From an uncultured Lentisphaeria bacterium (GTDB lineage: Bacteria; Verrucomicrobiota; Lentisphaeria; JABSQK01; CAJWLW01): a DNA stretch of 15,962 nt. The stretch covers positions 1 through 15,962 of the forward strand of contig CAJWLW010000082.1 of assembly GCA_913042885.1 (NCBI GenBank), given 5' to 3'. How positions within the stretch are numbered: the stretch's first letter is position 1; every line of letters starts with the position of its first letter. The position numbers and the translations under genes are program-made. The notes beneath the pieces were generated by a model. It saw nothing but the letters and a program-made list of their open reading frames with translations, was not told the DNA's origin and searched no databases. Shown here piece after piece: positions 6,656 to 15,500 of the stretch.

Positions 6656-9067
6656 TCACTCCTCTCCCACCGGCTTGTACAGGAACGGGCGCCGGAAGAT
6701 GCCTCCGAAGTGGTGCGGATTGATGCATCGTACGATGATCACATTCTTCCCCGCCTTCAGCTTACCGGCGGTATCAACGTCCCATTCAAACCCATAGTCA
6801 TTGTGCCACCACATCACTTTGTAGTTTTCGCGTTTCGCCACTTGGTCGCCGTTGATGTAGGCGTATGACTCGTTGAAGATGCCGGGGAACCGGATATGCG
6901 CGCCGGCGGCTTCTTCAGCGGTCAGTTCCACCTCTGTCCGGTACCACAGTGTGCCGGTATAGCTCTGGCGGTCCGGCGCGCGGATACCCTGCGCCTGGGC
7001 GTACAGGTTGGTGCGGATCATTTCCCATTCGTCGGGATACAGCCGTCGGTTGTCCGGGGTCAGCGAATCCTTGTGTTTGTTCCAGTAGGTCAGGTCGATG
7101 TCTGCGGTGCCGGAAAACCCCTTTGCCACACCGCTGTCATCCACATCGCGCCGCAACGCCCATTCGATCGGCAACCGCGCAATCAGCTTGCCCTTGGTTC
7201 CATCAACGTACGGGGCGAGCTCCCGGTACTGCTTCGCCTCGCCCAGCCACCAGTATGGTGCGTCGGTAAGATTCATGCGCTTGTAGGTCGCGAAGATATC
7301 GCTCCATTGGTACATCTCCTCGCGCAGGGCGACTGTGCGTACGCCGATCTCGCTTGCCCTGGCGTATTCACACTCGGTTGCCGCGGCGTGGACCATATCC
7401 ATATAGCCCTTCGTGATCCCATAGCTGTAGCTCGTGAAACGCATACGGTCGACATAGCGTTTTTCATTGCGCGACAAGGCGCGGCCTTGTTTCCGAAGGT
7501 CGTTGATGATCTGCTCCGCCGCCGCGATCTGCTCGGTCAGCACCGCCATGACCGCCGACGTGTAAATAGCCGGCGCGACGAAATACTCGTGCTCTGTGAC
7601 GATTGTCTTTTCCCAGGCATCGTAGATGGTGGACCAATAGATCCGCATCGGCTCGGCGGCCGGCCCGTAGAAAATCGGATAGAATTCGTCGAGCAGCGCG
7701 TCGACGTCCTCGTCCGGGTCCCACATCAGGCGCCCGCGAATGTGCAGATTCAGGAAGGTCGTGGCGATTGCATTGCGGCTCTCGGTGTTGATGCCCATGA
7801 TTCCGGCTTTGCGATAATGCTGGACGTCCTGGCGAAATGCCTGGTGCGACGGATTCGGAATGTCCCGCCAAATGAGCATGCCCTGGTCGTAGTCGTAAAT
7901 ACTGATGCGTCCATCGAAGATTTTCGCCCACTTATACAGCATGTCACGATATTCCTGGCGCGGCGGCGACTGGACGTCGTCCATCCCGTGGATCGGGTCG
8001 ATATCGATCGGGGCGAAATCGGCAAACAGCGAGCGTTCGGCTTTCATGTCGCGGACCGGCGGGATCGTCATGTTCACGTACAGCAGAAACCCGATCTTGC
8101 CGGTGCTGTCCGGATATTTGTACTGCAGGAGCCTGGCGATGTTGTTGTAGAGTTCCAGGAAGGCGTCCGACGCGCTCCAGCGCATGAAGTACTTGTCCCA
8201 CTGTAATTCCATCAGTTCACGGTCAGGCGGATAATCGGAGTCGTAGCCGGGGCCATCGTCCATCCCGAGCGAGAACCCCTCACCAGCCGCGAATTGGTCT
8301 TCGACCTGCTTCGCAATATGCCGTGCAGTGTTCGGATCCGTAAGCGGGACCGTCCTCGCGTTTTCGGTTAAATCCTTCACAAATTTGCCGAGGTTATGCC
8401 CGGTGGATGGGAAGCCTTCACGGCCTCCCATCATGTTCAGCCGGCGAAAATCTTTGGCGCCGTCAGTCGAACCGATCCACGAGATCCAATAGCCACGGAC
8501 CTCGAAGGGCGACGAGAAAACGTGATCCAACTGGTCGACGACGACCCTGTCAACATCCGGAATGCACTCGCCGATTTCCGTCGGGATGTACCAGCGACAG
8601 CCCCAGCGGCGCAGGAGCTCGGCGACCGCGTAGTAGTGGCTGGGGTCGTTGTTGCCGGCAACGTAGACACGATTGCCGTCACGTTCCAGCGCGATACCGT
8701 CGGTGCGCAGGTAGGGGTTCTTCTTGAGAACCTTTGCGATGCGTTTCTCCAGCTCGGGTTTGGCCTTGATCGCCTCCTGGCCAAGCACGATCACCGGCGC
8801 GGCGCCGGCCAGCGCCTGGGCAATGGCGTCCGCCGTGTTGACCAGCTCCGGCGCGTTGCCGCACATCAGGCCGAGGCAGCGCACCAGCTGGTCCGCGCCC
8901 TCCTTCTCCCATTCGCCGGCGTCCGGCGAAAGCACAATCACGGCGTTCGCCTTATCCTTTGTTGCGATCACCAGCTCCGCGGCAGACGCAGACGCATGAC
9001 AAAACACTATGGCGATCAGACCAACGACGGTCTGCAGCACTGGACAAACGATAGTTTTAAAAGTCAT
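6656..9067 (-). CDS. Secreted DUF4838-domain, glycosidase-like protein
   Basis: The protein has 803 residues. A signal peptide is clear (hydrophobic VVGLIAIVF, cleavage near ASASA-AEL at residue ~29). Residues ~30-170 resemble the N-terminal domain of alpha-glucuronidases (VIVLGQEAI, GIALERDGNRVYVAGNND, YYAVAELLRRWGCRWYIPTE). Residues ~185-600 match DUF4838, including ISIYDYDQG, GIMGINTESRN and LHIRGRLMWDPDEDVDALLD then EFYPIFYG. The last ~100 residues (TGTLWYRTEVEL, FPGIFNESYAYINGDQV, KAGKNVIIVRCINP) look like a GH2-type carbohydrate-binding beta-sandwich. DUF4838 proteins are widespread in PVC bacteria and Bacteroidetes and are thought to be glycoside hydrolases, mostly uncharacterised. ATG 9067 is supported by a purine-rich ribosome-binding site. 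Sugar specificity is unknown. Confidence 0.88.
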   Translation of the reverse strand: MTFKTIVCPVLQTVVGLIAIVFCHASASAAELVIATKDKANAVIVLSPDAGEWEKEGADQLVRCLGLMCGNAPELVNTADAIAQALAGAAPVIVLGQEAIKAKPELEKRIAKVLKKNPYLRTDGIALERDGNRVYVAGNNDPSHYYAVAELLRRWGCRWYIPTEIGECIPDVDRVVVDQLDHVFSSPFEVRGYWISWIGSTDGAKDFRRLNMMGGREGFPSTGHNLGKFVKDLTENARTVPLTDPNTARHIAKQVEDQFAAGEGFSLGMDDGPGYDSDYPPDRELMELQWDKYFMRWSASDAFLELYNNIARLLQYKYPDSTGKIGFLLYVNMTIPPVRDMKAERSLFADFAPIDIDPIHGMDDVQSPPRQEYRDMLYKWAKIFDGRISIYDYDQGMLIWRDIPNPSHQAFRQDVQHYRKAGIMGINTESRNAIATTFLNLHIRGRLMWDPDEDVDALLDEFYPIFYGPAAEPMRIYWSTIYDAWEKTIVTEHEYFVAPAIYTSAVMAVLTEQIAAAEQIINDLRKQGRALSRNEKRYVDRMRFTSYSYGITKGYMDMVHAAATECEYARASEIGVRTVALREEMYQWSDIFATYKRMNLTDAPYWWLGEAKQYRELAPYVDGTKGKLIARLPIEWALRRDVDDSGVAKGFSGTADIDLTYWNKHKDSLTPDNRRLYPDEWEMIRTNLYAQAQGIRAPDRQSYTGTLWYRTEVELTAEEAAGAHIRFPGIFNESYAYINGDQVAKRENYKVMWWHNDYGFEWDVDTAGKLKAGKNVIIVRCINPHHFGGIFRRPFLYKPVGEE

Positions 9068-9069
9068 TT

Positions 9070-9081
9070 CCCCTCCCCCTC
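9070..9081 (-). promoter_or_regulatory. Strong purine-rich ribosome-binding site of the DUF4838 gene
   Basis: On the minus strand GAGGGGGAGGGG ends 2 nt before ATG 9067, with the GGAGG core at a workable distance. It fixes the start of the DUF4838 gene and is the richest Shine-Dalgarno tract among the genes here. Confidence 0.6.
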
Positions 9082-9095
9082 TTTCATTGAAAAAC

Positions 9096-9166
9096 GTGTT
9101 GGTTCGCTACTGGATTTTCGTGTTCATTTTGATGCACGAGCCGACCAACTTACAATGCACCAACAC
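9096..9166. repeat. GTTGGT half-sites in inverted and direct arrangement upstream of the DUF4838 gene
   Basis: GTGTTGGT (9096-9103) and its exact inverted copy ACCAACAC (9159-9166) flank a ~55-nt segment. A further ACCAAC lies at about 9144-9149. All are in the 130-bp gap between the two minus-strand genes, where a promoter or operator for the DUF4838 gene would lie. It is a possible regulator-binding array; chance is not excluded. Confidence 0.3.
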
Positions 9167-9197
9167 CTTTGCCAGTCACCCTTGTCCCACACTGTTT

Positions 9198-10388
9198 CTA
9201 ATCCAGATCGCCCAGAAAATCGTCCGGCAACTCGGCGGCGAAGACCTGCATGGTGCCGAAAGGCGATGCGTTGTAGATCACGTAGCGGCTGTCGGCCGTC
9301 AAGTACGGGTTGGGCTCGAAGCGCGAGTAGCCGGCAATGCCGTAGTTCTGGCAGTCGCGCAGCAATGCTTTGCTCTTGCCGGTTTCAAAGTTGCCGATGA
9401 CAATCGGGCAAGGACCCAGCTTGCCATCGACCGGGCCGGTGGCTTGGAAATGCATGAAGTCGTCACACACGAAGTATCGGCCACAACGCGACACGGACAC
9501 GTGATAGAAGCCGAAGTCAGGCGCCGGGAATACAGTCGGCCGCTCATCCCCCGGTGCCACGTACACCAGGTTGCCCTCCGGGTGCCGCGGATCATGGCAA
9601 CGGTTTTCCCGATCAAAGCTCACTGCGCAGGCGACCCGGCCGGTATTCGCAATCCACGCCATGTGCCCGCTCGACTCTGCCGTCCACGGATCGCCGATCG
9701 GCAAGCGCGATGGCTCGCCGCCCACGAGGTCGCGAACATTAAGTACCACCCGAATGGGTTCGCCGGCGCTCTTCGGCTCGACAATCATCTGGTAAAGCAG
9801 TCGCGCCGGGTCGTCCAGCGACATCTGCGGGTGCGGATTACGGTTTTCCGGGCCGTCGGCGAGGACATGCCGGTCGCCCGAGTGCAGGTCGATGGCACTG
9901 GTAACGTAGGAGTCGCCGTCGGATTCTATAGCGATCACATATCGATCGTCTGAGGAGATTGAATCGATCCAACAAGCGGGAAACGCCGGGATCGAACCGA
10001 CTGGCAGGACCTCCTCCCGGGCCAGAGTCATCAGCGAGACGCGGCGTAGCGAACCGTCGTGCATCGGATAGTATACCCACTCACCCCATGACACGTGCCC
10101 AACCGACTCGGACGGAACGTCGGGCTCAACCAGCGTCGTGTCGCGTGCTTCCAAGTCGATGATCAGCAACTGGCAATGGGGGAGGAGGGAGTCGGCGGTG
10201 CGGAAGATGATCAGGCGGCGACCGTCCGGCGAGCCATACGGCTGCTCGCAGTAGATATTGTGGCTTATCGCCACGCTGGTGGTCAGCCGGATGATGCGGG
10301 CCCCGCTATCGGGGTCGGTGCCCCAGTCCGCGGACTCGCGCAAATGCGGCATGTCGGCGTCAACGGGACGGTAGGCGTGCATACTCAT
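9198..10388 (-). CDS. Oligogalacturonate-lyase-like (PL22-like) beta-propeller protein
   Basis: The protein has 396 residues and no signal peptide. It shows repeated propeller-blade strands: PYGSPDGRRLIIF (~50), WIDSISSDDRYVIAIE (~140), GHMAWIANTGRVACAV (241) and YHVSVSRCGRYFVCDD (~295). This layout, with NPHPQMSLDDPARLLYQ at 185, resembles PL22 oligogalacturonate lyases, which cleave short uronic-acid oligomers in the cytoplasm. His186, Gln188, His242 and His296 are candidates for active-site or metal positions. Near the C-terminus the usual H-P-H metal motif appears as EPN (Glu358-Asn360), so activity or metal use may differ. ATG 10388 has a good ribosome-binding site, AAGGAAA (10400-10394), 5 nt upstream. 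It lies 130 bp upstream of the DUF4838 gene on the same strand. It could also be a non-catalytic TolB-like propeller. Confidence 0.7.
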   Translation of the reverse strand: MSMHAYRPVDADMPHLRESADWGTDPDSGARIIRLTTSVAISHNIYCEQPYGSPDGRRLIIFRTADSLLPHCQLLIIDLEARDTTLVEPDVPSESVGHVSWGEWVYYPMHDGSLRRVSLMTLAREEVLPVGSIPAFPACWIDSISSDDRYVIAIESDGDSYVTSAIDLHSGDRHVLADGPENRNPHPQMSLDDPARLLYQMIVEPKSAGEPIRVVLNVRDLVGGEPSRLPIGDPWTAESSGHMAWIANTGRVACAVSFDRENRCHDPRHPEGNLVYVAPGDERPTVFPAPDFGFYHVSVSRCGRYFVCDDFMHFQATGPVDGKLGPCPIVIGNFETGKSKALLRDCQNYGIAGYSRFEPNPYLTADSRYVIYNASPFGTMQVFAAELPDDFLGDLD

Positions 10389-10674
10389 CTGAATTTCCTT
10401 TTGCCTGCTTTGCGAGAAAACAGTCGAATTGATGCCCCAGCCGCGCCGGGAAGAATCATTTGCACGCCTACACTATATTCCAAGACAATGATCCGCAACC
10501 AACCCGGGCACGGATACAGCGGAAAAACCCCTACACTCCGAACTGTAAGGTCCTCATCGCGACTCTTAATCGCAATTACTTCGACTAAATTCAGACAATG
10601 AAAAGAAGCGATGACCAGTGAGATCACGAGTAGGCTGACGAACCGACTGAAGCCTCAAACCGGAAAGCTGAATT
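10389..10674. other. Divergent intergenic region, PL22-like (-) and GH32/43-like (+) genes
   Basis: This 286-bp gap must hold both promoters. On the minus strand TTGCGG (10498-10493) and TATAGT (10477-10472) are 15 nt apart, a candidate promoter for the PL22-like gene with somewhat short spacing. CCTACACT occurs twice in direct orientation (10467-10474, 10530-10537). On the plus strand GGAAAG (10662-10667) is the ribosome-binding site for ATG 10675, with 7-nt spacing. I see no convincing plus-strand promoter, RNA gene or small ORF. Confidence 0.35.
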
Positions 10675-12306
10675 ATGGCACAACCTGAATACCGTAAGAA
10701 GTATCTTTTCATCGATGATTCGTCGGTAGTTCAGTCCGACAACCTCCGGCGCGTTACCAACCAGGCTGTCAAGCATCCCGGACCGGTCATGGTGCCCGAT
10801 GCGCCCTGGGATACGAAGGATGTCAATCTCAACGGCCGGAACGTCCTGTACGACCCGCAGGACAAGCTGTTCAAAATGTGGTACCGCATCGCCAACCGGA
10901 TGGAGGGCTGGGGGGCGACTGAGTGTAAAACAGCGTATGCGACCAGTACCGACGGCATTCACTGGGACCGCCCCATTCTGAACCTGGTCGAACACCTCGG
11001 AAGCACCGCGAACAATTACATCCTGCCCGCCGAGTTGGAGTCTTTCTGCCCGTCCGTGATTATTGATCCCGGCGCCCCCGACAGCAGACGGTTCAAGATG
11101 ATCTTCGGCTGCACGAACCTGTACGACTCCGGGCACGTCGGCGACTGGGCAAAACACCACGTATCACTCAACCTGGCATGTTCCGACGACGGCATCCGGT
11201 GGCACCGTCCTTCCTTCGTCAACCCGGTGCTGCGCGGCATCAGTGATGACGTGTTCATGTTCTTTTATGACATCCATCGCCGCAAGTATCAACTGTATAC
11301 CCGGCGGGTACCGAACCTGCCACGGGACATCTCGCTGTACGAGAGTTTCGACCTGGTCAACTGGGAGGATTGCGGCAGGATCCTGGTCGCCGGCGATGGG
11401 CTCGACCCGCCCACCCTTTACAACATCCACGGCATGACGGTTTGCGAATACGAGGGCTACCGATTGGGACTTCTCAATACGATGCACCTGCACCCGCGCT
11501 CGGAAGATCTCGGCGTCTTCCAGGAACCGCCGCCGGATTATCCGGATCGCGATATGATCGGCCTGATGGACCTGCAGCTCGGATACTCGACCGACGGTCG
11601 AACCTGGCATCGCGCCGATGATCGATCGCCGGTGATTACGGTCGGTGAGGAGGGCGCGCCGGACGAGGGCATGATCATTCCGCAGGCCAACAGCCCGATC
11701 GTCGTCGACGGTGACACCTACATCTACTATTGCGGCTGGCGCGGCCGGCACACGGCATGGTCCTATGCAAAGGCACTCGAGAGGGTCGACAACGACGTTT
11801 CGCAAACCGTCTCGGGGATGCTGGCGATCATGCCGGAAGATCACTGGGTGTCTTTCGACGCGGGGGCTGAAGAAGGTGTACTGCTGGCAGGGCCATGGCG
11901 GGAACTGCCACAAGCTATGCTGATCAATGCCAACGCCGACGGCGGTTCGATCCTTGTCGAGCTGGTCGACGGTTATGAACGACCCATTCCCGGATTCAGC
12001 CGGGCCGACTGCATCCCGATCACCGCCAACGGCAAGGACCAGCCAGTGCGCTGGAAGGGAGATCCGGTTCCGGACCAGGCCGAAGGCGACTACCGCGGCG
12101 CTTTCATGACCCAGTTCATCATGAAAAACGCGAAACTCTATTCCTGCACCCTCGCCTACCCCGACCCGGACGGCGACCGCCGGCGCTACTGGGAAAATTT
12201 GACATGGAACGAAGGCCTCTTCCATAGCAGCGGCCAGTGGGAGCGCGACAGCAATACGCCTGCTGCCGGCGTGCCGCCAGTCGCCAGAGGTCTGCAGAAC
12301 TGGTGA
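10675..12306 (+). CDS. GH32/GH43-like five-bladed beta-propeller glycosidase-like protein
   Basis: The protein has 543 residues and no signal peptide, so it is probably cytoplasmic. Asp-box-like motifs mark blade turns: STDGIHW (residue 91), SDDGIRW (170) and STDGRTW (305). NVLYDPQDKLFKMWY (~57), SFCPSVIIDP (~122), DVFMFFYDIHRRKYQLY (~190) and GDTYIYYCGWRGRH (~345) resemble the strands and acidic positions of invertase/arabinanase-fold enzymes. Residues ~415-500 (GGSILVELVDGYERPIPGFS, then RADCIPI, VRWKGD and IMKNAKLYS) form the C-terminal beta-sandwich often linked to GH32-like proteins in PVC bacteria. I cannot assign the catalytic triad or a CAZy family. It probably hydrolyses an oligosaccharide linkage. 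The start is supported by GGAAAG 7 nt upstream. A GC-rich hairpin follows the stop directly. Confidence 0.75.
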   Translation: MAQPEYRKKYLFIDDSSVVQSDNLRRVTNQAVKHPGPVMVPDAPWDTKDVNLNGRNVLYDPQDKLFKMWYRIANRMEGWGATECKTAYATSTDGIHWDRPILNLVEHLGSTANNYILPAELESFCPSVIIDPGAPDSRRFKMIFGCTNLYDSGHVGDWAKHHVSLNLACSDDGIRWHRPSFVNPVLRGISDDVFMFFYDIHRRKYQLYTRRVPNLPRDISLYESFDLVNWEDCGRILVAGDGLDPPTLYNIHGMTVCEYEGYRLGLLNTMHLHPRSEDLGVFQEPPPDYPDRDMIGLMDLQLGYSTDGRTWHRADDRSPVITVGEEGAPDEGMIIPQANSPIVVDGDTYIYYCGWRGRHTAWSYAKALERVDNDVSQTVSGMLAIMPEDHWVSFDAGAEEGVLLAGPWRELPQAMLINANADGGSILVELVDGYERPIPGFSRADCIPITANGKDQPVRWKGDPVPDQAEGDYRGAFMTQFIMKNAKLYSCTLAYPDPDGDRRRYWENLTWNEGLFHSSGQWERDSNTPAAGVPPVARGLQNW

Positions 12307-12324
12307 CCGTTGCGCCGGCAACGG
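12307..12324 (+). terminator. Perfect hairpin directly after the GH32/43-like stop codon
   Basis: CCGTTGC (12307-12313) and GCAACGG (12318-12324) form a perfect 7-bp stem with a GCCG loop, beginning at the base after the TGA. No T-run follows, so it is not a classic intrinsic terminator. It could stabilise the mRNA 3' end or help rho-dependent termination. Confidence 0.4.
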
Positions 12325-12424
12325 ACGATCCCCAGTTGGTTTGTCCTGCGCGCCTGCCCTGATTTTGGCCCGCGCCAGTCAACCCCGCAGGGGCGCAGGC
12401 AAAAAACGGTCGGAAGCACTTCTA

Positions 12425-12452
12425 TTGCCGCTCCACCGTCTCAAGGTATAGT
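12425..12452 (+). promoter_or_regulatory. Candidate sigma70-type promoter for the GH42-like gene
   Basis: TTGCCG (12425-12430) and TATAGT (12447-12452) are 16 nt apart, 4/6 and 5/6 matches to consensus. The predicted transcript start near 12459 is about 40 nt before GTG 12499. The 192-bp gap and the preceding hairpin support separate transcription from the GH32/43-like gene. Confidence 0.45.
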
Positions 12453-12469
12453 AGCAGCCGGCAACCGGC

Positions 12470-12509
12470 GAGGAGCAAACGAAAAATGCAGGCTAGACGT
12501 GAGAGATAA
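12470..12509 (+). promoter_or_regulatory. Strong ribosome-binding site with 7-codon ORF overlapping the GH42-like start
   Basis: GAGGAG (12470-12475) lies 10 nt before ATG 12486. That ATG opens MQARRER and then stops (TAA 12507-12509), in a different frame from the large downstream gene. The large gene's GTG at 12499 falls inside this small ORF and has only a weak GCAGG of its own (12488-12492). It may be a leader peptide with translational coupling, a frameshift, or a sequence error. Confidence 0.4.
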
Positions 12510-15500
12510 TTTTGTATTGCTGCGTACAACGCTGCTGTGGGGTGTGATACTGGTGGCATCTGTAGTCCAGGCTGACACGCCCCCGCCGGGGCTCTCCGAG
12601 TTGAATGTGCTGCCCAAATACCGGATGTGGCTCGAGGACCCGTCGTTTTCCGAGCTGCGCCCGGATGTCGTGACGCCGCACACGCCCTGGGCGACTTCCT
12701 ATGCCGGGCGCCGACTGAAGCTGGTCGTCATCGCGCCGCGCTGGACGCAGCGGGCCACAGTCGAATTACAGCAGCGTTTCGACTTCGACGCCGCCGCGGT
12801 AATGACCTTCTTCCATCACAAGTGGGCCGATACAAACGGCCCGCATTACGGCTGGTTAAAGTACGGTACGGAAGAAGTGACTACGGAACGGGCCATGGCC
12901 GCTTTGAAAGCAGCGCGGCGTCCGGATGTCATTGTCATCGGCTGGCTGGACAGCTCGATTATTCCGGACGATGTCGAGCAGGCGATAATCGACGACGTTG
13001 CCGCGGGCTCCGGTCTGGTGATCTTCAATCCCAGGACGCTTTCAGAAAAGCTGAAAACGCTGATCGACGCGCATGAACCCGTAGCCGGAGACTCGCTGCA
13101 TGCGGTTGTAGACGGCATTCCGACCCGGCACCTGCCGCCGATGCCAGCCGCGGAACCTCGCGAACTTATCGGCAAGGGCGCGAAGTTTTACCAGCGGCAA
13201 ACCGGCGGGCGCATCGTCGTCGTCGATTATTCGCCGCTGCCCACCGCGCTCTCTACCAACTGCTACCTTTCGCCGCCGGGTTCTCACGAGGCGGACAAGG
13301 GCATACGGGATGTACACTATGACTATTACTGCTCCCTTGCCGGCCGGACTGTTCTCTGGGCAGGACGAAACATGCCGGAGATCAAGCTGACCGGCTGGAA
13401 TGATCTTCGCAGTGACATCAATACGAAAGGCGGCGCCGCACACCTGGGCGACCTGCTCGTGGCTCCGGAAAACTTACCGGCAAACGCTACCGTGCAGTTA
13501 CGCATTCGTGACCTTCTCTCGACGGTTGAGCATGAGTCGCAGCCGAAAATATCCGCCGATGGACGAATCCATCTGGAGCTGCCGCAGCTAAAATCCGGGA
13601 GACATTACGCCGACGTCATCCTCCGTGACAGCGACGGCAGGACTCTCGACTGGGGGACCAGATTTTTCACCTCCCTCAGCGGGGCCACAATAGCTTCGAT
13701 AACTACGGACGAAAAATCATATCCACCGGATCAGCCGATGCCGATTGATGTCACGCTGCAGGGAGACCTGGCCGGCGCTGAACTGGGTGTAAAGGTATAC
13801 GACACGCACCAGCGGCTGGTCTGGTCGAGCGAAGCCGAAGCGCAGCACCGCAACTCCGTGACCGTCGACGTGTCCGATGTTTCTACCGTGCAGTGCCAGG
13901 TTTGGCTAACGCTGACAAGAAACGACACCGTTCTTGCCCAGGAAGTCCTCCCGGTACTCATTCGCCAGCCGCAACCGCCAACGGATCGGTACGAATACGG
14001 CGCCTGGGCATCTAACAACGCTTCATTCGTGCGGCGGCAAACCGCCAAGTTACTGGCCGAGCACGGCGTGCGGACCGGCATTCTCGGCGGGGACATGGAC
14101 GACTGGGCCACCTTAAACGTGATGGCGGGGCCGTATATCACGCGTCACATCTCCTTGAACCCTGGCGGCGAGACCGGGCTGATCGTCCGCAAACCCTGTC
14201 TGACGAATCCACAGTTCCTCGCGTCCGAAGAAAAGAAGCTCAGGGAAAAAACTGAATACTACAGACACTACTCGCCGCCAGCCTATTCACTCGGTGACGA
14301 CCAGGGCATGATGCGCGAACCGCTCGACGGCTGTGTGTCGCCAACATGCCTGACTGCTTTTCGTGAGTATCTTGCCGAGCATTACGGCACCCTGCAGGCA
14401 CTCAACGCCTCATGGGAAACTCAGTATACCTCCTTTGATGAGGCGATGCCGTTGGCACTGCCGGATGCACGTGCTTCCGGACAGTACCCCCGCTGGGTCG
14501 ACCATCGGCTGTACATGGACTGGCTTTTCGTCGAAACCCACCGTGATGCGAAGGCGATCGTCCGTGATGTCGATCCGGAGGCACGGGTCGGATTCGAGGG
14601 GCCTCTGGCGGATAACAGCTGGATCGGATTCGAGTGGAAACAGCTGCTCGATGTGGTTGACCAGATGGCCCCCTACCCCAACGCCTGGAAGTGGGACATC
14701 ATCCGATCCTTCGCCCGGCCAAACCTGTTTCTCGGAGGCTGGTACGGGGCTTATCCGATGTATCGATACCCCGATGACCGGCGGTTTTATCCATGGTACA
14801 TGCTCTTCCAGGGCGCCAACATTTACTATTTTTTCTCCACCTATGGCTGGTCCGAGGCAGGCGATCAATCGATCGGCATAGCTCCGGACCTGCGGCCCAT
14901 GCCATGCCTGACGGAAACCACCGCCACGGTAAACCGTATCCAGCAGGGGATTGACCGCCTCGTGCTCGGTGCCGAGCGCCAGACCGGTGACATCGCTGTC
15001 GTCTTTTCGCGCCCCAGCCAGCATGCCGCCATGATCACTCCGCCTGTGCCAACACGCGATTTCGACACGGACCCCGGCTGGACGACATACCTTGCATCAC
15101 CCGACCATACGTGGGCGTTGAATACCGAGGCCAATCTCCGACTGCTCGACGACATGGGACTGTCGTACGTCTTTGTTGACCACACCGAAATTGCCGCCGG
15201 TGCGTTACAGGACAGAAAGTTCAAGATGCTGGTGATGCCGTTTACCCATGCCCTTTCCGCCGAGCAGACGAAGGCGATTGAAGAGTTCGTCAAAGCCGGC
15301 GGCACCCTCCTGGCCGACGTCAAACCGGCGGTGTTCGACCAGCATGTCAAATTGCTGGACCAGGGGCCGCTCGATGACGTGTTCGGGATCAGGCGCACCG
15401 GCTCGGCCGTCGAGTCGCTGCACGATGAAATCGTCACGCTCGCCGACCTGCGGCATCTCGGCGAGGTCGACGAGAACGTCGAGGAAGACGAGCGAGATCC

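Noticed and set aside
6896..8206. 436-codon plus-strand ORF
   Set aside because: It is antisense to the DUF4838 gene, which has a signal peptide, ribosome-binding site and domain motifs. The plus-strand translation shows no recognisable motif.
8396..9400. 334-codon plus-strand ORF
   Set aside because: It spans the start of the DUF4838 gene and its promoter region in antisense, and has no domain signature.
9009..9953. 314-codon plus-strand ORF beginning with a hydrophobic stretch
   Set aside because: It is mostly antisense to the PL22-like propeller. The apparent hydrophobic segment comes from the AT-rich intergenic gap.
11164..12321. 385-codon minus-strand ORF
   Set aside because: It is antisense to the GH32/43-like gene, whose product has Asp-box-like motifs and a good ribosome-binding site.
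12345..12399. CCTGCGC / GCGCAGG pair with a following A-run, considered as a terminator
   Set aside because: The loop is about 41 nt and the run is A on the plus strand, so it fits no intrinsic terminator in either direction.
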